A stretch of 64,000 nt of DNA, taken from Thioalkalivibrio paradoxus. GTDB taxonomy: Bacteria; Pseudomonadota; Gammaproteobacteria; Ectothiorhodospirales; Ectothiorhodospiraceae. The stretch is from NCBI GenBank assembly GCA_011390565.1, contig JAABSC010000002.1, positions 124,001 to 188,000 of the forward strand. Reading direction: 5' to 3'. Below the pieces are notes generated by a model that did no database searches, was not told the DNA's origin, and saw nothing but the letters and a program-made list of their open reading frames with translations. Positions 8,887-17,890 of the stretch are shown in pieces; positions within the stretch are counted from its first letter, which is position 1, and each line of letters opens with the position of its first letter. The position numbers were made by a program, and so were the translations under genes.

Positions 8887-9693
8887 GTGAGACATTTCCT
8901 GAATGACATCTTGTGGCTGTTGCCACTTCCGCTGGCGTTGATCGTCTTTCACCAATTCGCGCTCGATGCATCCGATGCGGTGCTGGGCGTGATCGCCGGG
9001 TTGCTGGCGCTGGTGATGGCCTCCGGTCTCTGGCTGCGGGCGTTGGTGCGCCGCCGGCTATTCCTGGCGGGAGCCCTGTGCCCGGAGAGTTTCTGGCACC
9101 GGCGATTGCGTGGCGGCGTCGGCCTGGCGGCCGCGGCCCTGGTTCTTGCATTGCCGCTGGCGGTGATACTGCTGGTCTCGACAGCCCGTCCCTCCAGCGC
9201 GTACTTTCTGTTCGCGCTCGTGGTCAATGTTCCGGTGCTCGCTGCGCTTTGGCAGATGGGCTTCCGGCTTCTGGATGGACACGCAGTGGCGCGGTTTCAT
9301 CCGGTGCTGGCCCTGCGCTCGGCGGTCAGGGTCAATTTTCTGCTGCTGTTCGGGGCGCTCGCCATCACGGCGCTGTTCCAGTCGTATCCTGATTTCGGCG
9401 GACTGACGCTGGCGCAGGCGATGCTCTCGGAGGCAGGCCGGCAGGATGCGCAGTCACAGCTTCTTTCAGGGCTGTTGCAGGTCGCGGCGGCCAAGGATGC
9501 CCTGGCCTGGTGGCTCGGGCAGCAGTGGCTTCCGGGAATCCCCGGATCGAGCCTTGTGGAAGTCGTACTGGTTCTGGGCGCCTGGACGCTTCTCCTTGCA
9601 ACGGATGCACTGGCCGTGTGGTCTTACCTGATTGCATGTTCCGCCGTCCTGACACTGGCTCACTGGCGGGAATGGCATCCGGGAGCGAGTTGA
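8887..9693 (+). CDS. Unrecognised polytopic membrane protein, 268 aa
   Basis: The GTG start has a clear GGAGGGG ribosome site and lies 21 bp after the DASS transporter, so the genes are probably cotranscribed. The protein has about six hydrophobic stretches (roughly residues 5-25, 35-52, 77-98, 105-125, 150-170 and 225-260), with a loop of Ala/Gln character near 180-215 that may be periplasmic. I recognise no enzyme motif. Its place between the transporter and a second unknown membrane-anchored protein suggests a three-gene unit, but the joint role is unknown. Confidence 0.7.
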   Translation: MRHFLNDILWLLPLPLALIVFHQFALDASDAVLGVIAGLLALVMASGLWLRALVRRRLFLAGALCPESFWHRRLRGGVGLAAAALVLALPLAVILLVSTARPSSAYFLFALVVNVPVLAALWQMGFRLLDGHAVARFHPVLALRSAVRVNFLLLFGALAITALFQSYPDFGGLTLAQAMLSEAGRQDAQSQLLSGLLQVAAAKDALAWWLGQQWLPGIPGSSLVEVVLVLGAWTLLLATDALAVWSYLIACSAVLTLAHWREWHPGAS

Positions 9694-9698
9694 GGATC

Positions 9699-10814
9699 AT
9701 GACCACCGCAGATTCGGAAGGAGGTTGGGCCGGCAACGTCACCAGGGGGTTCCTGGTGCTGGCGGGGCTGGCATTGCTCGCCGTAGTGGCGCTGGACCCT
9801 GAAATCCGCGGAATGATGCTGCCGCAGCGGATCGTGTACGGGATTGTGTTGGAAGGCGAGATGTTTCCCGTGGACCGCGACACCGCCGAGCGGATGGCTG
9901 AACGTTCACAGGCACGGGCGACCATGGGCCGGCTCGAGGCCGAACGCAGGGTCCATGATCGGGTAGGCGGAGAACTCGATGCCCTGTTCGCCGCGGTCCA
10001 TGCGCGCTTGCCTGATCTTGCGGATTGGTATTTCTCGATGCCGGGTGAATATGCGCGCTTGTCCATGCTGCTGCTGGAACAGTCAGGACTCAGTCAGGGC
10101 GACTACCTCGCGAGCAGGACTGTCGCGATCCTGTTTGACGGGGACGATCCGGCAGAGTCGCTGGCGCGGGTCGAAAGCCTGGTGGAAGGCGAACTGGCCG
10201 AGCACGCCCTGGAGTTGCGCGCGGCCTGGCTCGCCGAGTTGATCGGACTTGCGCAGGATTCCCGTCTGGCGTCCCGGGGCAGCGCTCCCGATCTCGCGCT
10301 GCAACTCGACGCGTTGGCAGATGAGTTCGGCGGCCAGGGCAGCCGTGAGTTCATGGCCCGCGTATCGACGGGTTCGGCGAGCGCCGCCGCCTCGGGAGCG
10401 GCCGCCCTGGTGATGGCGAGGCTCGGGACTCGCGCGGGCGGGGCAGCGCTCGCCGGCAGTCGGGCTTCGGCCCGGATCGCGGGGCAAGGTGTGGCCAGGC
10501 TCGGAACGGCCGGGGCGGGAAGTCTTGGATGCGCGGCCGCAGGGCCGGCGGCGCTCGGTTGCGTCGTCCTGGTTGCCACCGCGACCTGGGTGACGGCGGA
10601 CTGGGCGCTGCTCGAAATGGACGAACGTCTGCATCGCGATGAACGGATCGCCGGCTGGGAGGCCCGGCTCCGGCAGTTGCGCGTCGAGATGGAAGAGCAT
10701 CTGATCCGGCATTATCAGGATGCCATCGTCGAATGGCACGCCGCGCTCGAACTCGAAGTGGAACGCAGTTTCTCGCCGCTTACTGCGAAGCGGAGTCCGG
10801 AGCTGCGCAGCTAG
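9699..10814 (+). CDS. Unrecognised membrane-anchored protein with Gly/Ala-rich membrane region, 371 aa
   Basis: The ATG at 9699 is preceded by TTGAGGA and lies 5 bp after the upstream stop; a longer reading frame starting inside the upstream gene is less likely. There is one N-terminal membrane helix (residues 17-32), a charged helical domain (about 55-220) and then a long Gly/Ala/Ser-rich, weakly hydrophobic region (223-303) with many small-xxx-small spacings, like a glycine-zipper hairpin. A charged amphipathic tail follows. No family was recognised. Its TAG shares the palindrome CTAG with the stop of the convergent fusion gene. Confidence 0.7.
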   Translation: MTTADSEGGWAGNVTRGFLVLAGLALLAVVALDPEIRGMMLPQRIVYGIVLEGEMFPVDRDTAERMAERSQARATMGRLEAERRVHDRVGGELDALFAAVHARLPDLADWYFSMPGEYARLSMLLLEQSGLSQGDYLASRTVAILFDGDDPAESLARVESLVEGELAEHALELRAAWLAELIGLAQDSRLASRGSAPDLALQLDALADEFGGQGSREFMARVSTGSASAAASGAAALVMARLGTRAGGAALAGSRASARIAGQGVARLGTAGAGSLGCAAAGPAALGCVVLVATATWVTADWALLEMDERLHRDERIAGWEARLRQLRVEMEEHLIRHYQDAIVEWHAALELEVERSFSPLTAKRSPELRS

Positions 10815-13165
10815 GGGAAAAGGTTTCGGGCATTCTCCGACGCAATGCGTCGGGCGACATCGTCGGGAAGTTCGTCGAGCCATGCACGGATCTCCGACGC
10901 GTGGACTTCCAGGTTCTGCCAGCGCCCGACACTGAACGTGTCGACGCCGATCAGGAATCGGTCGGCGTGCTCGATAAGCAGATCGCGCCATTCCCGCGGC
11001 ATGCCTTCGGGTGGATTCAGGCGTGGACTGCGCATCGAAAGATCCACGGAGAGCCGCGGGTAGCGAACGAGGTAGTCCCGGATCAAGTCGGGGTACGGGA
11101 AGGTTCCCGCGTGTGCCCACTGAATCGTCAGCTCGGGCTCCAGGTCGAAGGCATGGTCGATCACTGCAGGATCACCGTGGATCATCACGGGCAGGTTGCG
11201 CGTCGCGGCCAGCGCGATCAATCCCTCGAAGACCTCGGCCTGCCGCTCACCCGCAAACAGGTGCAGTTCGCCGAGGCCCTGCCATTCCCCGGATGCCAGC
11301 CCGAAATCCAGATCGTCGCGGATGCGCTCAACAAGGTCCGCCTCGAACATCCAGCCGGTCTTGTGCGCGGGAGAAGCGTAGACATCGAGGAACGGGACGA
11401 TGCGTCCGGGCGCCGCCCGCATCAGGGCATCCAGCAACTCCGGATCCCGAGACGAGACGACCGCGCGTGCAATTCCGGCCCGTTCCAGGGCCGCGGCGGC
11501 CTGTTCGGGAGGCAGCGCTTCGGCGTGGGGCCGGTTGTAATGAAGGTGGGTATCGAACAGCGTTCGCGGCTCGCGGACGAAATCCTGGTGCAGCCAGTCC
11601 CGAAACTGCTTCATGCCGAACTCGGTGGTTTCGGCAGCCGGCCATGCTCCAGGCACGAACCCCCGGTTTCTGAACGGTTGCAGCAGTGATGGATCGCCGC
11701 TGATCACATGCACCGGAACGGCAGGGCTCGCGTCGGGGCCGGTAATCACCGCGGCGGACTGATGATCGCCCAGCACGATGAGCAGGGTGTGCTCGTCGAC
11801 ATGGCGCTCGGCATAGGCGCCGGCGGTCTCTACGGCATAGGCGACCGAACGCGCGTAGTGCTCCCGGACGCGATCCGGATCCCTCCAGAGGGACTCCGGA
11901 GTTTCGCCGCGGCCTTCCCACTGTCGGAAGATGGCACCGTCTCCGATCATTTCCCAGTCTTCGAGAACGGGCAGGATCGGAATCCAGGGCGCGTGGCTGC
12001 TGATCAGGGCCAGCTTTGCGAAGACGGGTCGCTCCCCGGCCTGGCGCACATTGCGTTCGAAGAAGGACCACGTGTACTGATCGGGCATCGTGACCCAGTT
12101 GAACGGCGGCCCCGCATAGGGGATGTCATGGAAGGCGTGGATCTCGTCGAAACGGTACCAGCGGCCTTCGGGCCAGGGCAGGGTCAGTGCGGGCATGACC
12201 GCGACCGCGCGATGGCCGGTGAGCTTGAAGTCGGTGACCAGCGTGTCGCGCTCGGTTTCCAGGAGGAACTCGTAACGCATCTGGTTCGGAACCCGAAGCC
12301 CGCTCAGAAGGGTGGCATGGGACAGCCAGGACTGCCCCCCGAACATGGGGGCGTTCAGCAGTCCCGTCACCATGTGCAGTCCGGCGGCCTCGATCCGTTT
12401 CTCCAACGTGTCCAGGGTCGGCCCCAGTACCGGCGAGTAGCGTTCGTCGAAGAGTGCCGAGACGCCATAGGATTCAATGAACCCGAGAATCACGTCCGTA
12501 TCGGCCAGACGTTCCAGACGGACGGGCGTTGCGGGCGAGGTATCCCCGGCCAGCGTTTCTTCGAACGCAGTCTGTTCGAAATGCGCGCTGCGCCCGAAGC
12601 GGACCTGGTCGTGCACGAGAGTGATGCCTGGAGTGATGGCACGCGGCAGATTGTTCAGCGCCGGACCGGCATGAAAGGCCGTGATGCCCCAGGCGCCGAT
12701 CACCACGGAGACCAGCCCGAGGAGACGCACGGGCGCACCGTGCCCGGAGGCTGCCAGGAGCAGCCGATGGATCAGATAGGCCAGCGCCAGCATCAGTAGA
12801 ATCAGTGCGACACCGGCCAGGACGGCGCCGGTAGCGGACACGCTGCCAGCGACCATGTGATAAACCGACCGCGTCAATGGATAGTCGAGGTAGACGTTCA
12901 CTCGCCGGGACAGGCTTGCCAGCGCAAGCGCATCGGCCAGCGCCAGCAGAACCAGAAGCACGGTCGCTCCCCCGACCAGCCAGGAAAGCAGTTGGCTGAA
13001 ACGCCCGCGCGGCAGCAATGCGAAGATCCCCGCGAGCAGCAGGGCTTCCAGGGCCAGCCAGTTGGGGCCAACGCCCGCGTGCCGCGGGATTTCCAGCGCG
13101 AGCAGCAGGACGTTCAATACGGCGAATGAAACGAGGAAACGCAGCAACATCGACTCCAGGGGCAC
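10811..13165 (-). CDS. Membrane sulfatase/phosphoglycerol-transferase-like domain fused to an amidohydrolase domain
   Basis: This 784-residue protein has three parts. Residues 7-165 carry about five membrane helices. Residues 222-500 look like the alkaline-phosphatase superfamily branch that includes LtaS and OpgB: Glu231 in GFIESYG, Ser279 in GGQSWLSHATLLSG as likely nucleophile, and Asp467-His468 in VLGDHQS as metal ligands. Residues 535-784 look like an amidohydrolase-2 TIM barrel: His540/His542 (DTHLH), Glu633, His663 (MIHGD), His685 (WAHAG) and Asp742 (GVDTF). The GTG at 13165 or the ATG at 13150 is the start. It is divergent from opgG-opgH, which suggests glucan modification analogous to OpgB (inference). 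The domain pairing is unusual. Confidence 0.85.
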   Translation of the reverse strand: MPLESMLLRFLVSFAVLNVLLLALEIPRHAGVGPNWLALEALLLAGIFALLPRGRFSQLLSWLVGGATVLLVLLALADALALASLSRRVNVYLDYPLTRSVYHMVAGSVSATGAVLAGVALILLMLALAYLIHRLLLAASGHGAPVRLLGLVSVVIGAWGITAFHAGPALNNLPRAITPGITLVHDQVRFGRSAHFEQTAFEETLAGDTSPATPVRLERLADTDVILGFIESYGVSALFDERYSPVLGPTLDTLEKRIEAAGLHMVTGLLNAPMFGGQSWLSHATLLSGLRVPNQMRYEFLLETERDTLVTDFKLTGHRAVAVMPALTLPWPEGRWYRFDEIHAFHDIPYAGPPFNWVTMPDQYTWSFFERNVRQAGERPVFAKLALISSHAPWIPILPVLEDWEMIGDGAIFRQWEGRGETPESLWRDPDRVREHYARSVAYAVETAGAYAERHVDEHTLLIVLGDHQSAAVITGPDASPAVPVHVISGDPSLLQPFRNRGFVPGAWPAAETTEFGMKQFRDWLHQDFVREPRTLFDTHLHYNRPHAEALPPEQAAAALERAGIARAVVSSRDPELLDALMRAAPGRIVPFLDVYASPAHKTGWMFEADLVERIRDDLDFGLASGEWQGLGELHLFAGERQAEVFEGLIALAATRNLPVMIHGDPAVIDHAFDLEPELTIQWAHAGTFPYPDLIRDYLVRYPRLSVDLSMRSPRLNPPEGMPREWRDLLIEHADRFLIGVDTFSVGRWQNLEVHASEIRAWLDELPDDVARRIASENARNLFP

Positions 13166-13271
13166 GGGGATCCAAACCGGTATTCAACCGTGACACGACC
13201 ACCCGTTGGGTACAACTTCCCGGCAGGGTTATGGTCCGAGCAGTTTATGCCACTGCATTGACTCGAATCTC

Positions 13272-14861
13272 ATGATGCCTGCCATTTTTGCAAAACGCGC
13301 CTTGAGGCTGCTGTTATGGACGACGGCCGGCCTGGCCAGCGGGGCTGTTCTCGCTCAGGATGCGACGCTGATTCCGGGGCCAACGGTGGAAAGCCTCTTT
13401 CAGCAGATTCAGGAGGATGCCGCGGCTCGTGCGCGCACGCCCTACCGGTTGCCCGAGGATGCGTTGCCCGACGTGCTGCGTGAGTTGGATTACGATCAAT
13501 ACCGGGCCATCCGATTCCGTCCCGAGTCGGCACTCTGGCGGGGCGAGACACGTTTCGAGGTCCAGTTCTTTCATCCCGGGTTCCTGTTCCGGCAGCCCGT
13601 TGCGGTGCATCAATGGGTGGATGGGCGGGTGACACCCGTTCCCTTCGATCGCGATCAATTCGCCTACGAGGGTCCGGCGCGCAAGCTCTCGGACGCGGTT
13701 GCGGAGTCGCAGCTTCCGGGGTTTGCAGGATTCCGATTGCACTTCCCCATGAATCGTCCGGAGTACAAGGACGAAGTCATGGTCTTTCTCGGAGCGTCCT
13801 ACTTCCGGCTCGTGGGTCCCGGGCAGGTATACGGACTCTCGACACGCGGACTCGCGGTGGATACCGGATTGCCCTCAGGCGAGGAATTCCCGGCTTTTCG
13901 CGAGTTCTGGCTGGTGCGTCCGGGGCCGGAGGACGACACCATCACGGTGCTCGCGCGGCTGGACAGCCCGTCGATCACCGGGGCGTACCGGTTCGACGTG
14001 CGCGTCTCGCCCGAGGTGACGGTCGAGGTCGAGAAACATCTGTTTGCCCGCAACGATATCGCCCGTCTGGGCATTGCTCCGCTCACCAGCATGTTCCTCT
14101 TCGGTGAACTGAGTGTGCACGGCCACGACGACTTTCGTCCGCGTGTACACGACTCGGAAGGCCTGATGAGTCGGACCGGGCTGGGTGAATGGATCTGGCG
14201 CCCCCTGAGCAACCCCGGCGTGCTCCGCGTGAGTTCGCTGCGCGACCGGAAGCCGCAGGGTTTTGGCCTGGTGCAACGCAACCGGGAGTTCGGCGCGTAC
14301 CTGGATATGGAGGCGGAGTACCACCGCAGGCCGAGCCAATGGGTCTCGCCACTCGAAGGGGATTGGGATTCGGGCGGTGTGGAGTTGGTTGAAATACCCA
14401 CTCCATCCGAGTTTTACGACAATATTGTTGTGTATTGGTTGAGTGATGAGCCCGTTCGCGCCGGCGACCAGCGGTTCTATCGATACCGTCTGGCTCTGTT
14501 CGATGACGATCCCCCGGGAGAGTCTCCGGCGCGGGTCGTTCGCAGCCGGTCGGGAGGGGGTGACATACCGGGCGCCACCGATCCACCCCCCAGGAGTCTG
14601 CGGCGGTACATCGTCGACTTCAGTGGTGGCGCGCTCGCAACCCTTGGCGACGATGCCAACCTGGAGATTTGGCTGGACGCGTCGACGGGAACACTGGATG
14701 ATGTCCGGTTACGCCGCTTACCGGGGGACGAGGGCTGGCGGGCCACGTTTCTGCTGGAACCCGGAAACGCTTCGGCGGTTGACCTGCGGCTGGCCCTCAC
14801 CCTGGACGGCGATCCCGTGACCGAAACCTGGAATCACGTCTGGTATCCGGATGAACTCTGA
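13272..14861 (+). CDS. opgG: Periplasmic glucan biosynthesis protein OpgG
   Basis: OpgG works in the periplasm on the backbone of osmoregulated periplasmic glucans made by OpgH. The protein is 529 residues from the ATG at 13272, with a Sec signal peptide ending near VLAQ, then the MdoG domain beginning LFQQIQEDAAARARTPY with the YDQYRAIRFRPE strand typical of the family, and a C-terminal Ig-like domain with WYPDEL at the end. E. coli OpgG has 511 residues. It overlaps opgH by 11 bp and is divergent from the membrane fusion gene, across a 106-bp gap that must hold both promoters. Confidence 0.95.
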   Translation: MMPAIFAKRALRLLLWTTAGLASGAVLAQDATLIPGPTVESLFQQIQEDAAARARTPYRLPEDALPDVLRELDYDQYRAIRFRPESALWRGETRFEVQFFHPGFLFRQPVAVHQWVDGRVTPVPFDRDQFAYEGPARKLSDAVAESQLPGFAGFRLHFPMNRPEYKDEVMVFLGASYFRLVGPGQVYGLSTRGLAVDTGLPSGEEFPAFREFWLVRPGPEDDTITVLARLDSPSITGAYRFDVRVSPEVTVEVEKHLFARNDIARLGIAPLTSMFLFGELSVHGHDDFRPRVHDSEGLMSRTGLGEWIWRPLSNPGVLRVSSLRDRKPQGFGLVQRNREFGAYLDMEAEYHRRPSQWVSPLEGDWDSGGVELVEIPTPSEFYDNIVVYWLSDEPVRAGDQRFYRYRLALFDDDPPGESPARVVRSRSGGGDIPGATDPPPRSLRRYIVDFSGGALATLGDDANLEIWLDASTGTLDDVRLRRLPGDEGWRATFLLEPGNASAVDLRLALTLDGDPVTETWNHVWYPDEL

Positions 14862-16803
14862 ACAGACCCTGCAATCTCCCGTGACCTGCGGCACGCTCGA
14901 CTCGTTCGGGGACGGGATCCTTCATGCGCCCGGCCTCGGCCTGCGGCGTGTCCTGCTGTTCGGGCTCGTCTTGCTGACGACGCTGGCGGGAACCTTGACG
15001 ATGGCGCTGGTGCTCCGGTCCGCCGACATCGGTCTGGCCGGATGGCTGGTTCTGCCCCTGTTCGCCGCGACCTTTGCCTGGATTTCGATGTCGTTCTGGA
15101 CCGCGGCGGCCGGGTTTCTGCTCGGATTCCTGGCGCTCGATCCGCTCTCGTTGCGACGCACGGAGCGCGCCGCCCCAATCGATTCCGGGCGGCCCCTGAC
15201 AGGCCGCACCGCATTGGTCGTGCCGATCTACAACGAGGAAGTCGAGCGGGTGGTTCTCGGGGCCGAGGCCATGTGCCGGTCGCTTCTGGCTACGGGACAG
15301 GGGCAACACTTCGATCTGTATCTGCTCAGCGACAGCAATGACATTCGTGTGATCCCCATGGAAGAACGCGCCGTGCGTAGCTTGCGGCAGCGTCTCGCGG
15401 GAAGGCTCCGTGTGCATTACCGCCGACGGTCGGAAAACCGGGGCCGCAAGGCCGGCAATATCGCGGAGTTCTGTCGCCGATGGGGGGCCGGGTACGAGTT
15501 CATGGTGGTGCTCGACGCCGACAGTCTCATGGAAGGCAATACCCTGGTGCAGCTCGTGCAGCGCATGGAGGCGAATCCGCAGGCAGGATTGATCCAGACC
15601 CTGCCGATGCCCGTGCGGCAGGAGACCCTTTTCGGGCGATTCCAGCAGTTTGCCCATGCGCTGCACGGCCCGATGTTGGGGGCTGGGCTCGCGTTCTGGC
15701 AGGGCGATACGGCGAACTACTGGGGGCATAACGCGATTCTCCGGACAAGACCTTTCATGGAGCATTGCAACCTGCCGATGCTTCCCGGACGGGCACCGCT
15801 TGGTGGGGAGATTCTGAGCCATGACTTCGTGGAGGCCGCATTCCTGCGCCGTGCGGGCTGGGCGGTATGGTTTCAGCCGGACATCGGTGGGAGCTATGAA
15901 GAACTGCCCGCAAACCTCATCGACTATGCGAAGCGGGATCGTCGCTGGAGCCAGGGGAACCTGCAACACATGAAGCTCCTGACGGCTCCGGGTCTGCATC
16001 CGCTGAGCCGGCTGCATTTCCTGCTCGGCGCCTCTGCCTACCTGGCTTCGCTGTTCTGGTTGTTGATGCTGGCAGCGGCGACGGTCGCCGTGCTCGTGAG
16101 CCCGGTGGTGCCGGAACACGCACCCAGGTCGTTCGTATCCACGTTTCATTCGCCCATGGCCTACGTGCTTCTGGCGGGTACGTTGGGTCTGTTGCTGGTT
16201 CCCAGATTGCTGGGAATCAGTCTGGCCCTGCAACGCCGGCGCCGGGATTTCGGGGGTGCGGTGCGTTTACTGACGAGCGGCGTTCTCGAAACGCTGTATT
16301 CGGTGCTGCTGGCACCCCTGATGATGGCGTTTCACAGTCTGTTCATCGCCGCCGTCATGGTGGGTCGCGACGTGAAATGGGTCGCGCAGCCGCGGCTCGG
16401 CCGCGCTCTGGGCTGGCGCGAGACCTGGCAGCGCACGGGCGGCTTCGTCCTCGTCGGCATGGTCTGGGGAGCGTGGGTGCTGCTCTGGGCGCCGGCGTTC
16501 TTCTGGTGGGTACTGCCCGTACTTGCAGGCCTGGTCCTGGGGCCATGGCTGGCGCGAAGCAGCGGCAGCCGGGCGGCAGGACTCGCATTGCGGCGACTGG
16601 GCTTGTTGCAGACGCCATCCGAGGTGGGTCCAACCGCCGTCCTGCAGTCGCTCGAAGCCCTCGAGCGAGCGGGTCTACAGGGTGCCGCCTGGAAGGAACG
16701 CCCCGTCAACCTGGCCACGTGGAGTCGTGGGTCGGGTCGCGCTGAGGTGCAGTCCCGTGAATCGGAGATCCCCGAATTGCGCAGGGCGGCGGGAGAGAAC
16801 TGA
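14851..16803 (+). CDS. opgH: Glucans biosynthesis glucosyltransferase H
   Basis: OpgH is an inner-membrane family-2 glycosyltransferase that polymerises UDP-glucose into linear beta-1,2 glucan. The 650-residue protein has two N-terminal membrane helices (about residues 33-90), a cytoplasmic GT-A domain with VPIYNEE, LLSDSND, the metal-binding DAD in VVLDADS, the catalytic-region LSHDFVEA and the RRWSQGNLQH form of QxxRW, then several C-terminal helices. E. coli OpgH has 847 residues, so the long cytoplasmic N-terminal extension is short here. Its start overlaps the end of opgG, which implies translational coupling. Confidence 0.96.
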   Translation: MNSEQTLQSPVTCGTLDSFGDGILHAPGLGLRRVLLFGLVLLTTLAGTLTMALVLRSADIGLAGWLVLPLFAATFAWISMSFWTAAAGFLLGFLALDPLSLRRTERAAPIDSGRPLTGRTALVVPIYNEEVERVVLGAEAMCRSLLATGQGQHFDLYLLSDSNDIRVIPMEERAVRSLRQRLAGRLRVHYRRRSENRGRKAGNIAEFCRRWGAGYEFMVVLDADSLMEGNTLVQLVQRMEANPQAGLIQTLPMPVRQETLFGRFQQFAHALHGPMLGAGLAFWQGDTANYWGHNAILRTRPFMEHCNLPMLPGRAPLGGEILSHDFVEAAFLRRAGWAVWFQPDIGGSYEELPANLIDYAKRDRRWSQGNLQHMKLLTAPGLHPLSRLHFLLGASAYLASLFWLLMLAAATVAVLVSPVVPEHAPRSFVSTFHSPMAYVLLAGTLGLLLVPRLLGISLALQRRRRDFGGAVRLLTSGVLETLYSVLLAPLMMAFHSLFIAAVMVGRDVKWVAQPRLGRALGWRETWQRTGGFVLVGMVWGAWVLLWAPAFFWWVLPVLAGLVLGPWLARSSGSRAAGLALRRLGLLQTPSEVGPTAVLQSLEALERAGLQGAAWKERPVNLATWSRGSGRAEVQSRESEIPELRRAAGEN

Positions 16804-16833
16804 GGCCGTTGGCCAACAGCCCCGCACGGCCCA

Positions 16834-17403
16834 CTAGCGCAACAGGCTCATCCGCTGCATGACGCCATCACGCCGCGCACGCCAGTGGTACAGCGCGCCC
16901 GCCACGTGCAACACAATCAGGCCGGCGATGGTCAGGCCGACCACCCGGTGCCAGAAGAAAAGGGTGTCCGAAAGTTCGCGGTTGCGGTCGATCAACCCGG
17001 GGAGTTCGAGTGTGAAAAGGTGCACCGGATAGCCCCCGGAGGCCGTCGCCAGCCAGCCGAGAACGGGCATGACGAAGAGCAGGACGTAGAAAAGATCGTG
17101 CACGGCCCGGCTTGCGATTCGCTGGGGAGCGGGCAGGGGCACGGCGTACGCAGGCTTTCCAAACCCCAGGCGGGCCGCGAGACGCAAGACCATCAATCCC
17201 AAAATCAGGACACCCAGTGTCTTGTGCGTGGTGTACGTGAAGTCGGTGCCTGCAGCTCCGAACTCGGCCCGCAGGCCATCGAAGCCCAGGTAACCGATGG
17301 TAGCCCCGGTGGCCAGGGACAACAGCACGAGGCCCGCGATCAGCCAATGCAGCAGCCGTTGAATGAGGGTGTAGCGAGGCAGGTTCTGGGCGTCGGAAGG
17401 CAT
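16834..17403 (-). CDS. Cytochrome b561 family protein
   Basis: A 189-residue four-helix diheme membrane cytochrome b of the bacterial b561 (CybB) type, thought to move electrons from quinol or superoxide. Haem-ligating histidines sit in the first helix (IQRLLHWLIAG), the second (TTHKTLGVLIL), the third (AVHDLFYVLLF) and the last (FFWHRVVGL, with VLHVAGALYHW). It is convergent with opgH. A CATAAT hexamer about 30 bp upstream may be its -10, but no good -35 was seen. Confidence 0.92.
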   Translation of the reverse strand: MPSDAQNLPRYTLIQRLLHWLIAGLVLLSLATGATIGYLGFDGLRAEFGAAGTDFTYTTHKTLGVLILGLMVLRLAARLGFGKPAYAVPLPAPQRIASRAVHDLFYVLLFVMPVLGWLATASGGYPVHLFTLELPGLIDRNRELSDTLFFWHRVVGLTIAGLIVLHVAGALYHWRARRDGVMQRMSLLR

Positions 17404-17610
17404 GGGGGCTCCGGGATTTCGATGCGGGTTGCATTATGTCCGGTTTTCGAACCTCAGGCGTGCGGGGAGTTCCGGCATCACCGCATGAATTCGCGGTTCA
17501 AGGCTCAAGGGGAACCCCGGATGGGACCGAAAACGTCATCCAGGGGGATATCGGCCGGTTCGATTCGCTCTTCGGGGGAGGGGGTCGTCAGGCTGGGGTC
17601 TGCCCACGGC

Positions 17611-17639
17611 TTGACCGCAACCCCGGCCCGCCGTAACCT
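17611..17639 (+). promoter_or_regulatory. Sigma70-type promoter of tRNA-Val(CAC)
   Basis: TTGACC at 17611-17616 and TAACCT at 17634-17639 have the ideal 17-bp spacing and lie 11 bases before the mature tRNA. Confidence 0.6.
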
Positions 17640-17650
17640 CTGCAGCGCTC

Positions 17651-17725
17651 GGGCGGTTAGCTCAGCGGTAGAGCACTGCCTTCACACGGCAGGGGTCACT
17701 GGTTCGATCCCAGTACCGCCCACCA
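17651..17725 (+). tRNA. tRNA-Val (anticodon CAC)
   Basis: The cloverleaf is complete: acceptor GGGCGGT/ACCGCCC, anticodon stem CTGCC/GGCAG with loop TTCACAC (anticodon CAC), T loop TTCGATC and an encoded CCA end. It reads GTG codons and complements the GAC isoacceptor at 584. It has its own promoter and a strong terminator. Confidence 0.95.
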
Positions 17726-17735
17726 CGCAGATCCG

Positions 17736-17767
17736 GGGGTCAGGCCAATCAGCCTGGCCCCTTTTTG
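17736..17767 (+). terminator. Intrinsic terminator after tRNA-Val(CAC)
   Basis: GGGGTCAGGC and GCCTGGCCCC form a 10-bp stem with one mismatch and a CAATCA loop followed by TTTTT. Confidence 0.85.
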
Positions 17768-17890
17768 TTTGGGGGTGCACTGAGAGGGCAGGGAGGCACA
17801 CGTTGCGCCCCTGAAGAAGGGGCCAGGAACGCGGTGCGCGCCGTGCCATCGCGTGGTCAACGCGGCTACGGGATCGAGGTTCGACAGCGG

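Noticed and set aside
14797..16233. Reverse-strand 478-codon frame opposite opgH
   Set aside because: Low-complexity Gln/Arg/His text opposite a well-conserved glycosyltransferase; a shadow.
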